From contig CAZDWJ010000006.1 of the NCBI GenBank assembly GCA_964509195.1, positions 62,001-126,000 of the forward strand: a DNA stretch of 64,000 bases, written 5' to 3'. The DNA is from UBA4802 sp964509195 (GTDB lineage Bacteria; Spirochaetota; UBA4802; UB4802). Both the position numbers and the translations under genes were made by a program. The notes beneath the pieces were generated by a model. That model did no database searches. It was not told the origin of the DNA and saw only the letters and a program-made list of their open reading frames with translations. Shown piece by piece: positions 45,045 to 53,945 of the stretch. How positions within the stretch are numbered: position 1 is the stretch's first letter; the number at the start of each line of letters is the position of its first letter.

Positions 45045-46727
45045 TCAAATTAATGAGCCTTCAAGTTTTGCAAAAATCTTCAAAAGCTGATGTGTTGCAG
45101 CCTGAGCCGCATCCATTATTAATGTATCAATTTTTTGCTGATCAAGGTCATGACGCGCGATATAGAACATTGTTTTGCGCATAAAAGGGGAACACAGTGT
45201 GTCTATGTCTTCATTGTCAAGCAGCCCATAAAGGTGTGCTATATCCCGTGATGAGGAAACTTCGTGCAACTGTTTCAATGCTTGATGAAGTTGTAAAAAT
45301 TTTTTAAATAGAGTTTGTGTGTTAATAGTTTTTGTGTGCGATAACTCCCGGGATAAAATCTGTTGTGGTGTGACAGTAGGCTTTTTCCAGGTGTCAACTA
45401 GTTCCTTTAGTGGCACAAATGTTGTGTTGGCAATGACTGCGCCACCAATACTGGTGTTATATACTGGTATGGGCACTCTTTTAGCAGAGTCCTCAAACCA
45501 GCTTCGGTATAAATCCAGCACAAAATCAGTGATGACTTTCCCACCATTGTTAGAAGGAACATATTTTATCTTTCGCTTTCGAATGACATTCTGGTTGATG
45601 GTATCTAAATTTTTAAAGCGGTTGATTGTGGGCAACCAGTCATCGTTATGATGGGTACCACGGCTGTGTATCTCTCTTCCGGTGTATGCAAGGTCCTGAC
45701 CAACAAGCACTATAGCACTGCATCCAGCAGTAAGTAGCAGGTCAAACGCGCTTGTTGCCACCGAACCACCTGACTGTATATCGCCAATCTGACCTGTTAA
45801 ATTCTGTATCCAGTCCATTACTGGGGTTGACTCACGTTTGATGCTACCATCTGGTGCGGTATAGTATTTTGCAGTGGTGCTGAAGATTTTTTTTTCAATT
45901 AAACGAGTTACTTTTGGGCTGCTTACCACATCAGCAAGTAGCAGTGGGTCATGTGTTATTCCCAAGAAATGCTTTATGCTGTGGGTTTGCGCATCAAGTG
46001 TCATGACAATGTGTGGGTTAATGCCATGACGTTCCAGTACCTTATATGCGGTGTCCACACATACAATGAGTGCTTTGTCATACGCCTGGGCAAGTGCATC
46101 CAGTGAATATATGAGTGAAGGACCGGCTGAAACGATTATGCCCGGTATACCTTTGAATTTGCCAAACAGAGATTTTGCCGGCACAGCTGTATGCATCTGC
46201 ATGGTGTTATGCAGTATATTTTTTACCCACAGTTCTTCAAACTCAAAGCGGGTTAAAAGGTCGCTGATGCGGGAACTTATCTGTTTATGCAGGCTGGCTG
46301 TCATTGCATCATAAAATTCTGGATGCAATGTATATGAAGGGCGATGAATGTACAGAGCAGTGCCCTTGAATGATCTAATATCCATAGATTCAAGTACTGC
46401 AGTTATCTGTTCTTCATCATGCACTATCCGCGCTATTTCAAAAACTTTGGGGAATTCCTGTTTTACCAGTTGTACAAGCTGCATGTCTTTCTCAATGACA
46501 ATGATAGTTTTGCCGGGGAATTTATTGCTAAGTGCGTGTATGTGATATCCTAACCCTAAGCCACATACAATGATGATTGAGGAGCGTTTTTGATTGAATT
46601 CGTCAACAATACGTTGTGCTTCCTTTACAGGATCATATGCAGAATGAATGCGTATTGTTTTCCCATCAATAGTATACTGCAATGTTTTGTTGCCACTTTT
46701 AGCTATGGTTATTGTAAAGTTTTTCAT
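45045..46727 (-). CDS. Motility-associated (Maf/DUF115) glycosyltransferase family protein
   Basis: A 560-residue Maf-type protein. It shows SSIIIVCGLGLGYHIHAL near residues 48-65, the DUF115 core FKGIPGIIVSAGPSLIYSLD, ALIVCVDTAYKVLERHGI with NPHIVMTLDAQ, and SGGSVATSAFDLLLTAGCSA with LVGQDLAYTG. Maf proteins attach nonulosonic acids to flagellin or are needed for flagellar assembly. Thirteen extra residues are possible from 46766, but the ATG at 46727 starts the conserved region just after the HDOD stop. It lies directly downstream of an HDOD regulator. Confidence 0.85.
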   Translation of the reverse strand: MKNFTITIAKSGNKTLQYTIDGKTIRIHSAYDPVKEAQRIVDEFNQKRSSIIIVCGLGLGYHIHALSNKFPGKTIIVIEKDMQLVQLVKQEFPKVFEIARIVHDEEQITAVLESMDIRSFKGTALYIHRPSYTLHPEFYDAMTASLHKQISSRISDLLTRFEFEELWVKNILHNTMQMHTAVPAKSLFGKFKGIPGIIVSAGPSLIYSLDALAQAYDKALIVCVDTAYKVLERHGINPHIVMTLDAQTHSIKHFLGITHDPLLLADVVSSPKVTRLIEKKIFSTTAKYYTAPDGSIKRESTPVMDWIQNLTGQIGDIQSGGSVATSAFDLLLTAGCSAIVLVGQDLAYTGREIHSRGTHHNDDWLPTINRFKNLDTINQNVIRKRKIKYVPSNNGGKVITDFVLDLYRSWFEDSAKRVPIPVYNTSIGGAVIANTTFVPLKELVDTWKKPTVTPQQILSRELSHTKTINTQTLFKKFLQLHQALKQLHEVSSSRDIAHLYGLLDNEDIDTLCSPFMRKTMFYIARHDLDQQKIDTLIMDAAQAATHQLLKIFAKLEGSLI

Positions 46728-46732
46728 GAAAT

Positions 46733-48211
46733 TTACTGAACAACTTTGTTGTAGGTTTCCATGCACAGTTTGTGGAGTTTGTTAAATACATCCTCTGATT
46801 CTATTCTGTATTGCTGGCATATTTCATCTTCGCAGTAGTAATAGAAATATTTCCTGGATTCAATACCACAGAAAAGGTTTGCCAGATAAGTAACACTGAC
46901 ATGATCTTTAAATTTACTATCGCACAACAATGGTGAATGGTGCCACTGTATTGCTTGTATGAGGTATTGAGGGAATTGCCACTTTTGTGCAATAAGCTGT
47001 CCAATACCTGAATGGCTTATACCTATTGAAATTTCTTCCATTACTGTTGAAGTTCTTACTTTGCGGTCCGAAACAAGATCAGCAATCCTGTTGGTAAGAT
47101 CAAGATTTACCGAAAGAAGCACTATCTTTCCTAAATCATGTAGCAGACCACATAATGAAACCTGTTCAACAATGGAATTTAATTTATATTGTATGGCGAT
47201 AGTTCGTGCGTATGATGCTGTTTTATCGCAATGGTCCCATATTTGCTCAAATTTCTGGAATCGCTCATCCAGGATTTTCCGTGCACTAATAGTCATAAGC
47301 AGTGATTCTAAATTTTTAAGGCCGATAGTCATTACCGCTTCACTCAGATTGTCGATACGTTTACCGGGCACAAAACCAGCAGAATTTGCAAGCTTCAGTA
47401 CATCAGTAGTGAGTGCGGGGTCACGCATGATGGAGAATGTAATATCTTTAATTTCAACATCTTTCCTTCTGCAAAGCTCAAGCAGCTGCAGAATATGGTC
47501 GGGGAATGTGGGAATGCCTTCAATTTGTTTCAGTATCTGCTCTTTAATTGTTGTGGTAAGTTCTTCCGTGCGTAATTGGTGTGGAAGATTTAGCACTACC
47601 TGCGTAATTTTACCGTCGGTACCTATTTTGTAATTAGATGGGTCAACACCGGCATTTTTCAATAGCAATATCACAAGAACTATACCCAGCCCTGCGCCTT
47701 CGGTATCGTCATACACATCCTCATACGCCTGTGTGAAATCTAAATACTGTTTGGCTTTTTCAATACGGGTTTTGATGCGCGAAAACTCAACCGGGTGTAT
47801 GGGCGTGGGGTTGGAAATGGCAAAGCGTATGCCATCATCCTGTTTTTTAATGGTTATTGTCACTTTCAGATCATTTTCCTTGAGGTCTTTTTCCAGTGTA
47901 TCTAGCTGACCAACAATGTCTTTTTTAAAAGTTTCAATGCCTTTTTGGTAGCTTTCAGGGTCGTTTATATTTAAGTTTACTTTTTTGAAATAAACCCGTT
48001 TAGCATTTGCTTTTGTGGCATTAACAATTATTTCACGTAAAATTGTTATCATCATATCAAGCAGGAATATTTTATCTTGATTTGACAGAATCTTAGCAAG
48101 CAGTGCATTCAGTGTTTTTGAAATGTTTTCGTTTGGATAATAGAATGTAAGGCTTATAGGTTCATTATTCTCAAAGCGCTTTGCAAGCTCTGATATATTC
48201 AAAATAGCCAT
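46733..48211 (-). CDS. Histidine-kinase-like ATPase fused to an HDOD domain
   Basis: A 492-residue fusion. Residues about 40-210 resemble a GHKL ATPase: an N box in REIIVNATKANAKRVYF and a glycine-rich lid DTEGAGLGIVLVILLL. No phosphoacceptor histidine domain is seen. Residues about 230-430 form an HDOD domain, with IPTFPDHILQLLELC, IMRDPALTTDVLKLANSA and LLHDLGKIVLLSV. HDOD proteins regulate signalling and often attend chemotaxis and flagellar genes. AAGGGATG precedes the ATG. The Maf gene follows after 5 bases, consistent with a motility role (inference). Confidence 0.82.
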   Translation of the reverse strand: MAILNISELAKRFENNEPISLTFYYPNENISKTLNALLAKILSNQDKIFLLDMMITILREIIVNATKANAKRVYFKKVNLNINDPESYQKGIETFKKDIVGQLDTLEKDLKENDLKVTITIKKQDDGIRFAISNPTPIHPVEFSRIKTRIEKAKQYLDFTQAYEDVYDDTEGAGLGIVLVILLLKNAGVDPSNYKIGTDGKITQVVLNLPHQLRTEELTTTIKEQILKQIEGIPTFPDHILQLLELCRRKDVEIKDITFSIMRDPALTTDVLKLANSAGFVPGKRIDNLSEAVMTIGLKNLESLLMTISARKILDERFQKFEQIWDHCDKTASYARTIAIQYKLNSIVEQVSLCGLLHDLGKIVLLSVNLDLTNRIADLVSDRKVRTSTVMEEISIGISHSGIGQLIAQKWQFPQYLIQAIQWHHSPLLCDSKFKDHVSVTYLANLFCGIESRKYFYYYCEDEICQQYRIESEDVFNKLHKLCMETYNKVVQ

Positions 48212-48422
48212 AGCATCCCTTGAATTTAATATTTTTTACATTATTACAGTATATATTTATACTTATCGGTATAGTATACTTCAAAAGATAATTAATTGCA
48301 ATTCATTTATTTTTGTTATCGATATAAATAGGGTATTTTTTTCTAAACTTGTATTCATTTTGTAAATGTCATTTGAATCTTGTTTTAAGATTTTAAATTG
48401 GATAATAAATGCTAAATCACTT

Positions 48423-50348
48423 TCAGTATGACATTGTATGTTTCATTAAACTATACTTCTCCCACAACTCCTGCCATACGGGTTGTTGCAGCAGCTTTGG
48501 ATTATGCTGTATAAAATACATGGGAATACTGTCAATATATGCCATGTAGGTAAGTCTGGAAATAGTTAAAGGAGCATAATTTCCAACATATATGGTGTTG
48601 AGGGGGAACTGTTTACCTAACATGAGTGCATAATTACAGTTTTTATACGAAGCGTGAGGCAATAGTACAGTGAGCCTTGTAACAGCATGCCCTTTTAGTT
48701 TTTGAACAAATTGTGAATATTGGCTGTAGCTGTTTAAATCAAAAATACAGTACGCACTGCCATTTTCAATTTTAGCAACGTAGCAGGAGCTATCGGTTTT
48801 ACTTTTAATGATGGAATGTGCCGGTGGCTGATTTGTACACATTATTGTTACTAATAGCACAGCACATATAATTGCGTTTGCAGATTTTTTATACAGTAAC
48901 GGTGTAAGTAATAAAATTATATACAGTGCCAGCGGTATTAATGAATTGATATACACTGTTCCATGTAATGAAGCAAAAAATTGTATACATGATATGATAC
49001 ATCCATAGATGCAGTTCATGCAATACCCAAAAACATTACCTGCACCCACACCTATCACCACAGGTGTCAATAAGCCAGCAATCATATACACACTGACAAG
49101 CGGTATGATTACAAGATTAGCGGCAAATGCAGTAGCCGATAGCTCCTGAAAGTGGTAGATACTTACTGGTATGGTAAAAAGCTGTGCAGCAAAGGTAATT
49201 GCCAGTGGTGCCGAAAATTTGCCATAGTGGGCAAGCCCCTTATGATATCTGACATATACTAATAGTATTCCCGCTGTTGCCAGAAACGACAGCTGAAAGC
49301 CCGCGCTGAATAATTCATACGGATATAAGCCAAGAATAATACATGCAGTTATGCACAAAATATTGATACTGTGTCTTTGCGCATCAAATGCAATACATAA
49401 GCTGCCTGCCACACACATTAATGATGCCCGCACAAGCGAAACTGGCTGGTCTGAAATGGAGAGGTACATACATACACACAGAGCAGCAATCAGTACCAAA
49501 AATTTTTTTGGAGCCGACAGCAACTTGCCAAAAGCCATAATGCCAAATACAACAATTCCTACATGAAGGCCACTTGCCGCAAGCACATGAAGAACACCTG
49601 CATCTTTGAATGCGTTCTGCACATGAGGATGTATATATTCTTTGTTGCCAAGATACAGCGCAATATACAGCGATGCAGCGTCTTTTGAATAGGTAGCGTA
49701 AAAAAGTTTTTTGATATACTCACGGATACGTTCGCGATAACCTACAGATGCAAAAGTATGCATTATAATAGAATCTTTTTTTAAATAAAACACTGCACTT
49801 ATGCCTTTTCTTGCCAAATATAGATTGTGCACTTGACCGGCTGTTCGTGTAGGATATGCAGTAGCGCTGAAGGCAATGCTGTCACCAGTATGCAGCGGAT
49901 AATGGGTGTCAAAATTAATGGATGCCTTGAAATTGCCCTTCGTTCCGGTACACCATACAATAGCTGTGGTATTGTATCGCTTGTATTCAGTATCAAGGAT
50001 TTTTGCTAAGAAGATGCCCTTGTGGGTGTCAATAGTGCTAGCACACATGGAAATAGTAGCAAGGAATGCATATAAGACTGCACCAACAATCCAAACAAAG
50101 GCAATGATTATTTTAACAGTTGCTATCGCCCAATTATATTTGTATGAATAGATGTGCGTATAAATGCACAGAGATAAAAAGAGAATAGCCAGGAAATCAA
50201 AAATGTATACTACAGGATTGGTGGGCAATGTAAGTATATACTGATACGTGTGCATAATAGACGCACACACGGCACACGCTGCTGTAATTGAAGGTACACT
50301 AAAGCGTACAATATGTTTGTTATAAGCGTCCCACCTTGTAAACAACAC
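48423..50348 (-). CDS. comEC: ComEC/Rec2-family DNA-uptake channel protein, no intact MBL site
   Basis: A 641-residue multi-pass protein. The competence core is clear: FKDAGVLHVLAASGLHVGIV near 235-255, then SLVRASLMCVAGSLCIAF and many helices. ComEC moves single-stranded DNA across the inner membrane. Full-length relatives (about 750-850 residues) end in a metallo-beta-lactamase-like domain with HxHxDH. Here the last about 110 residues keep only a degenerate beta/alpha stretch (RLTVLLPHASYKNCNYALML) with no metal motif. The start is a GTG overlapping the outer-membrane protein gene by 29 bases; a later start is possible. Confidence 0.85.
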   Translation of the reverse strand: MLFTRWDAYNKHIVRFSVPSITAACAVCASIMHTYQYILTLPTNPVVYIFDFLAILFLSLCIYTHIYSYKYNWAIATVKIIIAFVWIVGAVLYAFLATISMCASTIDTHKGIFLAKILDTEYKRYNTTAIVWCTGTKGNFKASINFDTHYPLHTGDSIAFSATAYPTRTAGQVHNLYLARKGISAVFYLKKDSIIMHTFASVGYRERIREYIKKLFYATYSKDAASLYIALYLGNKEYIHPHVQNAFKDAGVLHVLAASGLHVGIVVFGIMAFGKLLSAPKKFLVLIAALCVCMYLSISDQPVSLVRASLMCVAGSLCIAFDAQRHSINILCITACIILGLYPYELFSAGFQLSFLATAGILLVYVRYHKGLAHYGKFSAPLAITFAAQLFTIPVSIYHFQELSATAFAANLVIIPLVSVYMIAGLLTPVVIGVGAGNVFGYCMNCIYGCIISCIQFFASLHGTVYINSLIPLALYIILLLTPLLYKKSANAIICAVLLVTIMCTNQPPAHSIIKSKTDSSCYVAKIENGSAYCIFDLNSYSQYSQFVQKLKGHAVTRLTVLLPHASYKNCNYALMLGKQFPLNTIYVGNYAPLTISRLTYMAYIDSIPMYFIQHNPKLLQQPVWQELWEKYSLMKHTMSY

Positions 50349-50907
50349 CTACCGAGATTCCGCCTTCTGTTTTTGTTGAAGATTCGCCCATCCCAAAATA
50401 GCCGTACTGGGCATATATATCTATAATTGTTTTTATTTCGGTTGAAAGTGTAAAAAGCATAGACAGTGATATGTTGGCGCCGGCACCGCCATTATAACTT
50501 GTCGAAGCAGGTGGCAGGTCCAGATAAAGGCCTAATCCCACTCCTGGCTGGAATACATTGTTAAGTGGATAGTGATATTTGCCTTTAACTGTAGCAAGTG
50601 GATGGCGTACTGAAAGGTCAGGGGTGCTATCAGAAGAATATTGCATATAAGTTAATGAGAACTCCCCGGAAAACTGGTGCACAAAAATAGTGGTGAGAAT
50701 TCCGCCACCATATACACTGCCTTTGCTTTTTATCGTTTCCTGCTGGGTATTGACCCATCCCTGATAATTGATGGAATTGATGCCACCCTGGGCAATAACA
50801 CCAACATAGGTGAAGAACAATTCCTGTGTACTGACTTTTGTTGAAAATAGAATAAATGCTGTTGTAGCTATGAACTGTAAAAAATGTTTTGTATTATATC
50901 CTTTCAC
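50320..50907 (-). CDS. Small outer-membrane beta-barrel protein
   Basis: A 195-residue protein with a signal peptide (FIATTAFILFSTKVSTQE) and alternating aromatic/polar strands such as FTYVGVIAQGGINSI, YGGGILTTIFVHQF, GEFSLTYMQYSSD and KIDIYAQYGYF-type segments, ending in a strand GGISVGVVYKVGRL. This matches OmpA-like or OmpX-size eight-stranded barrels. The start is GTG behind AGGAAG. It sits between comEC and lolA on the same strand. Confidence 0.7.
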   Translation of the reverse strand: MKGYNTKHFLQFIATTAFILFSTKVSTQELFFTYVGVIAQGGINSINYQGWVNTQQETIKSKGSVYGGGILTTIFVHQFSGEFSLTYMQYSSDSTPDLSVRHPLATVKGKYHYPLNNVFQPGVGLGLYLDLPPASTSYNGGAGANISLSMLFTLSTEIKTIIDIYAQYGYFGMGESSTKTEGGISVGVVYKVGRL

Positions 50908-50923
50908 ACAGTGCTTCCTGTAT

Positions 50924-51526
50924 TTACTGTATATTCAGTGGGTTTTTAACCGATTGCGCACTTGTTGGCGGCTTGAAGTCAAAATATCCTGTTGGTATAT
51001 TTTCACCTGTTATTACATTTGATAATGTGTAGCTGGTTGAATCCCCGTTTTTATCTTTTAAAATTAATTTTTTAAGTAGAAAATTTGCATCAGTAATAAT
51101 GACAATCTCAGGATATGCCTTTTCAAAGCTTCGCAGTTTAATGGTGTAGCCATTTGGACCCTGTGAGGCAAGTAGAGCATTGTACCCTGACACAATCGAA
51201 GCGATGCCACCGGAATACCCTTCACCTACATCCTGTACACCGCATATATTGGATGATTTATCATAAACCCATAGCTTTTTCCCATTGGTTACTATTGCCT
51301 TGCCACCGGGGGCTGTCAGGTTTATGTACAGCTTGTCGGGCGCTTTGTATTTAAATGTGCCAGTGTAGGTAAAACCGCTGGATGTGGTCCACGAAATGGT
51401 GCCACTCAATGTGGATATACTTCGCATTTTCTGCTGAAAGCGCGCAACAGCTTCCTCACCGGTAAGGGCATATGCATACGCAATCATAATCAAGAATGTC
51501 AAAACTGTAATTGCTGCTTTTTTCAT
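50924..51526 (-). CDS. lolA: LolA-like outer-membrane lipoprotein carrier
   Basis: A 200-residue protein with a signal peptide (AAITVLTFLIMIAYAYA) and the LolA open barrel: RFQQKMRSISTLSGTISWTT, FKYKAPDKLYINLTAPGGKA, VTNGKKLWVYDK, and the closing VITGENIPTGYFDFKPP. It carries lipoproteins across the periplasm. GGTGA before the ATG at 51526 favours that start over 51541. Its presence supports a diderm envelope. No lolB is seen, as is usual outside proteobacteria. Confidence 0.88.
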   Translation of the reverse strand: MKKAAITVLTFLIMIAYAYALTGEEAVARFQQKMRSISTLSGTISWTTSSGFTYTGTFKYKAPDKLYINLTAPGGKAIVTNGKKLWVYDKSSNICGVQDVGEGYSGGIASIVSGYNALLASQGPNGYTIKLRSFEKAYPEIVIITDANFLLKKLILKDKNGDSTSYTLSNVITGENIPTGYFDFKPPTSAQSVKNPLNIQ

Positions 51527-51584
51527 ATCTGTCACCAACAATGATTCTATTGTGTTTTATTATATAATACGCGTGAATGTAAAA

Positions 51585-51639
51585 AAATAAAAAAATTTTT
51601 TAATTTTGGAGGTGTAAATGGCCATTTGTACCTCCAAAA
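51585..51639 (-). terminator. Strong hairpin terminator after hpt
   Basis: TTTTGGAGGT (51604-51613) pairs with ACCTCCAAAA (51630-51639). The inside, AAATGG/CCATTT, also pairs, so 36 bases are nearly a perfect palindrome. Read on the minus strand it follows the hpt stop and is followed by a T-rich run (complement of 51585-51600). Confidence 0.75.
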
Positions 51640-51647
51640 TGTTGGGG

Positions 51648-52343
51648 TCATTTAAAATATTCCTCGTTAACACGCACGATAAACGGCAGATGGCGGTATT
51701 CGTATGCCGCATCTATGCCATAGCCTGCTACCCATACATCGGGTACGGTAAATCCAATATAATCAATTTCAAGCTGATTGCGAATATTCTGCACCTCACG
51801 GGTAGGGTTGTCAAGGCGTTTGTATAGTAAGCTGCATATTTTTAAACTGGTGGCATTGCGCTCATGCAGCAGATAATTTTTGAGCCACGACAGCGTAAAC
51901 CCCTGGTCTGCTATATCCTCTACCAGTAACAAATCACGCCCTTCAATATTTTTGGGCGATAGCTCCAGTGTTACCGCACGGTAATGTTCGCCACTGGCTT
52001 TGATTGTCTTATCGTATACACTGGTTTTTATACAGTGAATGCTGGCATTGATACCACCTTGTTTAAAGATTGCACGTGATAAATCTGACGTAAAGATGAA
52101 TGATCCGGTTAGTACCAACAGGATGTCAATATGTTTTGTGTGATTGAAATCACGTACGATGTCGTTTGCAAGGATGTTGACTCTTTTCTGAATGCACTGT
52201 TCGGTAATAAGCACGGAGTGTAATTTAGGGTCCTGTAGCAGTGCGGTCTGCTTGGATAGTGAAGAACAGTCTTCTGAGCTATCGCACACACCTTCTACAG
52301 GGACGTCAATTATGCCGTTGTAGTGTGATACTGGTTTTAGCAT
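51648..52343 (-). CDS. hpt: Hypoxanthine/guanine phosphoribosyltransferase-like protein
   Basis: A 231-residue purine salvage enzyme. The PRPP loop is LLLVEDIADQGFTLSWL (near residues 138-154), and LVLTGSFIFTSDLSR matches the pyrophosphate-binding loop. The end, DYIGFTVPDVWVAGYGIDA, is the canonical purine-binding segment. About 50 N-terminal residues (VCDSSEDCSSLSKQ) precede the usual start, and a glutamine replaces the usual threonine in the PRPP loop. It converts hypoxanthine or guanine to the nucleotide. AAGGTCA precedes the ATG. Confidence 0.9.
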   Translation of the reverse strand: MLKPVSHYNGIIDVPVEGVCDSSEDCSSLSKQTALLQDPKLHSVLITEQCIQKRVNILANDIVRDFNHTKHIDILLVLTGSFIFTSDLSRAIFKQGGINASIHCIKTSVYDKTIKASGEHYRAVTLELSPKNIEGRDLLLVEDIADQGFTLSWLKNYLLHERNATSLKICSLLYKRLDNPTREVQNIRNQLEIDYIGFTVPDVWVAGYGIDAAYEYRHLPFIVRVNEEYFK

Positions 52344-52434
52344 ATAGTGACCTTAATAATATTTTACTGTAGCGCAGTAATGGTGTAATACTGGAAAACG
52401 GTGGTAATAGTCAACTCATTTTATATACTTATAT

Positions 52435-52510
52435 GCTCTGACCCCTTATTTTGTATCACGCAGAGATCGCTGAGAAGGCGGAGTGTAGGAGATTATAAAG
52501 CTCTGACCCC
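52435..52510. repeat. Direct repeat GCTCTGACCCC flanking a short insert
   Basis: GCTCTGACCCC occurs at 52435-52445 and 52500-52510, 65 bases apart. The insert contains CACGCAGAGATCGCTGAGAA, a string resembling a repeat common in environmental genomes. It lies immediately before the truncated GlsB-like gene and is probably the remains of a small non-autonomous element. Confidence 0.55.
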
Positions 52511-52515
52511 ATTTC

Positions 52516-52716
52516 TTGAAAGATCAGTCATTGGGTGCTCTTGGCATTGCGATATCAGGACTTGTTGGTGGAGTTATACTCAATGCGCTCAATCTCTCTG
52601 CAGGGGGTGGCACTTTAGATCCGGCAAGTATTGGTACAGATGTAGCCGGTAGTGGCATTGGTGGCGCTGTACTGTTAATTGTAATTGGGATTATCAGGAA
52701 AGCCATGAACAAATAA
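52516..52716 (+). pseudogene. GlsB/YeaQ/YmgE-family membrane protein, N-terminally truncated
   Basis: The frame encodes LGALGIAISGLVGGVILNAL, a short polar loop, then DVAGSGIGGAVLLIVIGIIR, the second and third helices of the small three-helix GlsB/YeaQ stress-response family. The normal first helix (usually MGILGWIIFGLIAG-like) is missing: upstream sequence becomes the GCTCTGACCCC repeat. Only a TTG at 52516 is available, with no ribosome binding site. The gene was probably decapitated by the repeat. It could still be expressed from a fused start, so the pseudogene call is moderate. Confidence 0.65.
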
Positions 52717-52720
52717 AAAT

Positions 52721-52778
52721 AGTAAGAGATTATCTATCTGGGGGCGATGGTATTTCCATTGAGTCCCCTTACTTTTTT
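52721..52778 (+). terminator. Terminator after the GlsB-like gene
   Basis: AGTAAG (52721-52726) pairs with CTTACT (52768-52773), enclosing GGGGC/GTCCCC and GATGG/CCATT pairings, followed by a T-run (TTTTTTAT). Confidence 0.65.
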
Positions 52779-52812
52779 ATCGCAACTCAAATAGTTCAAA
52801 ATTGATGGTCAC

Positions 52813-53286
52813 TTATTTATTCTCAAAATTTCCACTTATTTTACACTGGGTTATCAGCAGGGGTTTTATGAGTTTTAAAAACTCGGCTTCAGCTAATTCT
52901 TTTTTTGGCATTTTAAAGGTTTCACTTAATGCATAGCAGGCAAGCTCGTAGGTATGTACACCGCTGCCTCGTGGTGGCTGTGGCCCGCCATATCCGGCAA
53001 AGCCAAATGTGTTTATCATTTCAATTGATTCAGCAGGCATTGATTTGAGTGATGCTCCTTCCTGAATCTCTGCTGTGTGTGCGGGTATATTTATTACCAG
53101 CCAGTGAACCCAGTTACGCGCCATTTGGTGGCGGTCAACAAATGCTAGCGCCAGTGAGCGTGCCTCCTTAGGCACATCACTGATTGCAATATGTGGTGAG
53201 ATATTCTGTCCGCCGGCTATGGCTTTCATGGCATATTTTGCAGGGATTGTTCCACCATTGCTAAATGAGCGGGATGAAATGTTCAT
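52813..53286 (-). CDS. PEBP/YbhB-family (Raf kinase inhibitor-like) protein
   Basis: A 157-residue phosphatidylethanolamine-binding-like protein. It has the family signature GQNISPHIAISDVPKEARSL, WVHWLVINIPAHT near residues 58-70, and GYGGPQPPRGSGVHTYELAC. The ligand pocket residues (His, Pro, Gly of GGPxPPxGxHxY) are intact. Bacterial members (YbhB, YbcL) have unclear roles. AAGGAGG precedes the ATG. Beyond its start begins the decayed region. Confidence 0.93.
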   Translation of the reverse strand: MNISSRSFSNGGTIPAKYAMKAIAGGQNISPHIAISDVPKEARSLALAFVDRHQMARNWVHWLVINIPAHTAEIQEGASLKSMPAESIEMINTFGFAGYGGPQPPRGSGVHTYELACYALSETFKMPKKELAEAEFLKLIKPLLITQCKISGNFENK

Positions 53287-53632
53287 GGCTTCCTCCTTTT
53301 TTTGTGTTTAATTATGTATCTGCATAAAATTATAAAGCATATACTTAATGAAAGGCAATACATTTTTTTGTAAAACACAGTTCATTCTTAGTGATATAGT
53401 TATAATATTGTAAATCTTGGTTGTGCATATGCAGAGCATAAAATTTCATTTACGAATTTGACAATAGAGAACAGATTTCAAGTGTGGCACATAATGTTCA
53501 TTATGATGAACAAGAAAGATAGAGAAGCTTTCTGAATATGATACAAATTGTACAACATAATGAAGATATTATAAAAGTTATTTTTACATATAATCCTGGA
53601 TTTATATCAAGGATTAAAACCATTAAGGGGGG
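53287..53632. other. Degraded non-coding DNA
   Basis: No intact gene. Contains an inverted CATAATG/CATTATG pair near 53489-53504 and a run of eight G near 53627-53634 that could mark slippage within the following integrase remnant. Probably part of a decayed mobile element. Confidence 0.4.
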
Positions 53633-53790
53633 GGAAGACGACTCATTGACTTTGCCGGAAAAAGTTCGTCTGAAATAACACAGGAATTATTGTGCCATGC
53701 AAGCAGCAAAACGACGGGAATATACACTCATGTGAGCATAAGAAATGTATGACAGATAAAAAGTCCATTGGATTGTTTAGAATTAGATAG
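53633..53790 (+). pseudogene. Tyrosine recombinase (integrase) C-terminal remnant
   Basis: In the frame starting GGA at 53633, the translation runs GRRLIDFAGKSSSEITQELL, then CHASSKTTGIYTHVSIRNV, and stops at 53750-53752. LLxHxSSxTTxIYTHVS is the hallmark C-terminal box of XerC/D-like and phage integrases, including the catalytic tyrosine in IYTHV. A frame-shifted tail may continue to 53790. The conserved catalytic arginines and N-terminal domain are not found upstream. It is a fossil of an integrated element. Confidence 0.75.
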
Positions 53791-53945
53791 GTGAACATAT
53801 ATTGCTAAAAAATGTGATCAACTATAGCATTACATTTGGTCAGAGTGAGTATATCTGCAATATTTAGCATATACCTATTAGAGGGGATAAAAAATAAAAG
53901 AGTATGGAGGTGAAGGAGTTATCTGCCATTGCTGAGGTGAAATAG

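Noticed and set aside
47061..47633. 190-codon plus-strand frame
   Set aside because: Lies entirely antisense to the well-supported ATPase-HDOD gene; no homology or start signal.
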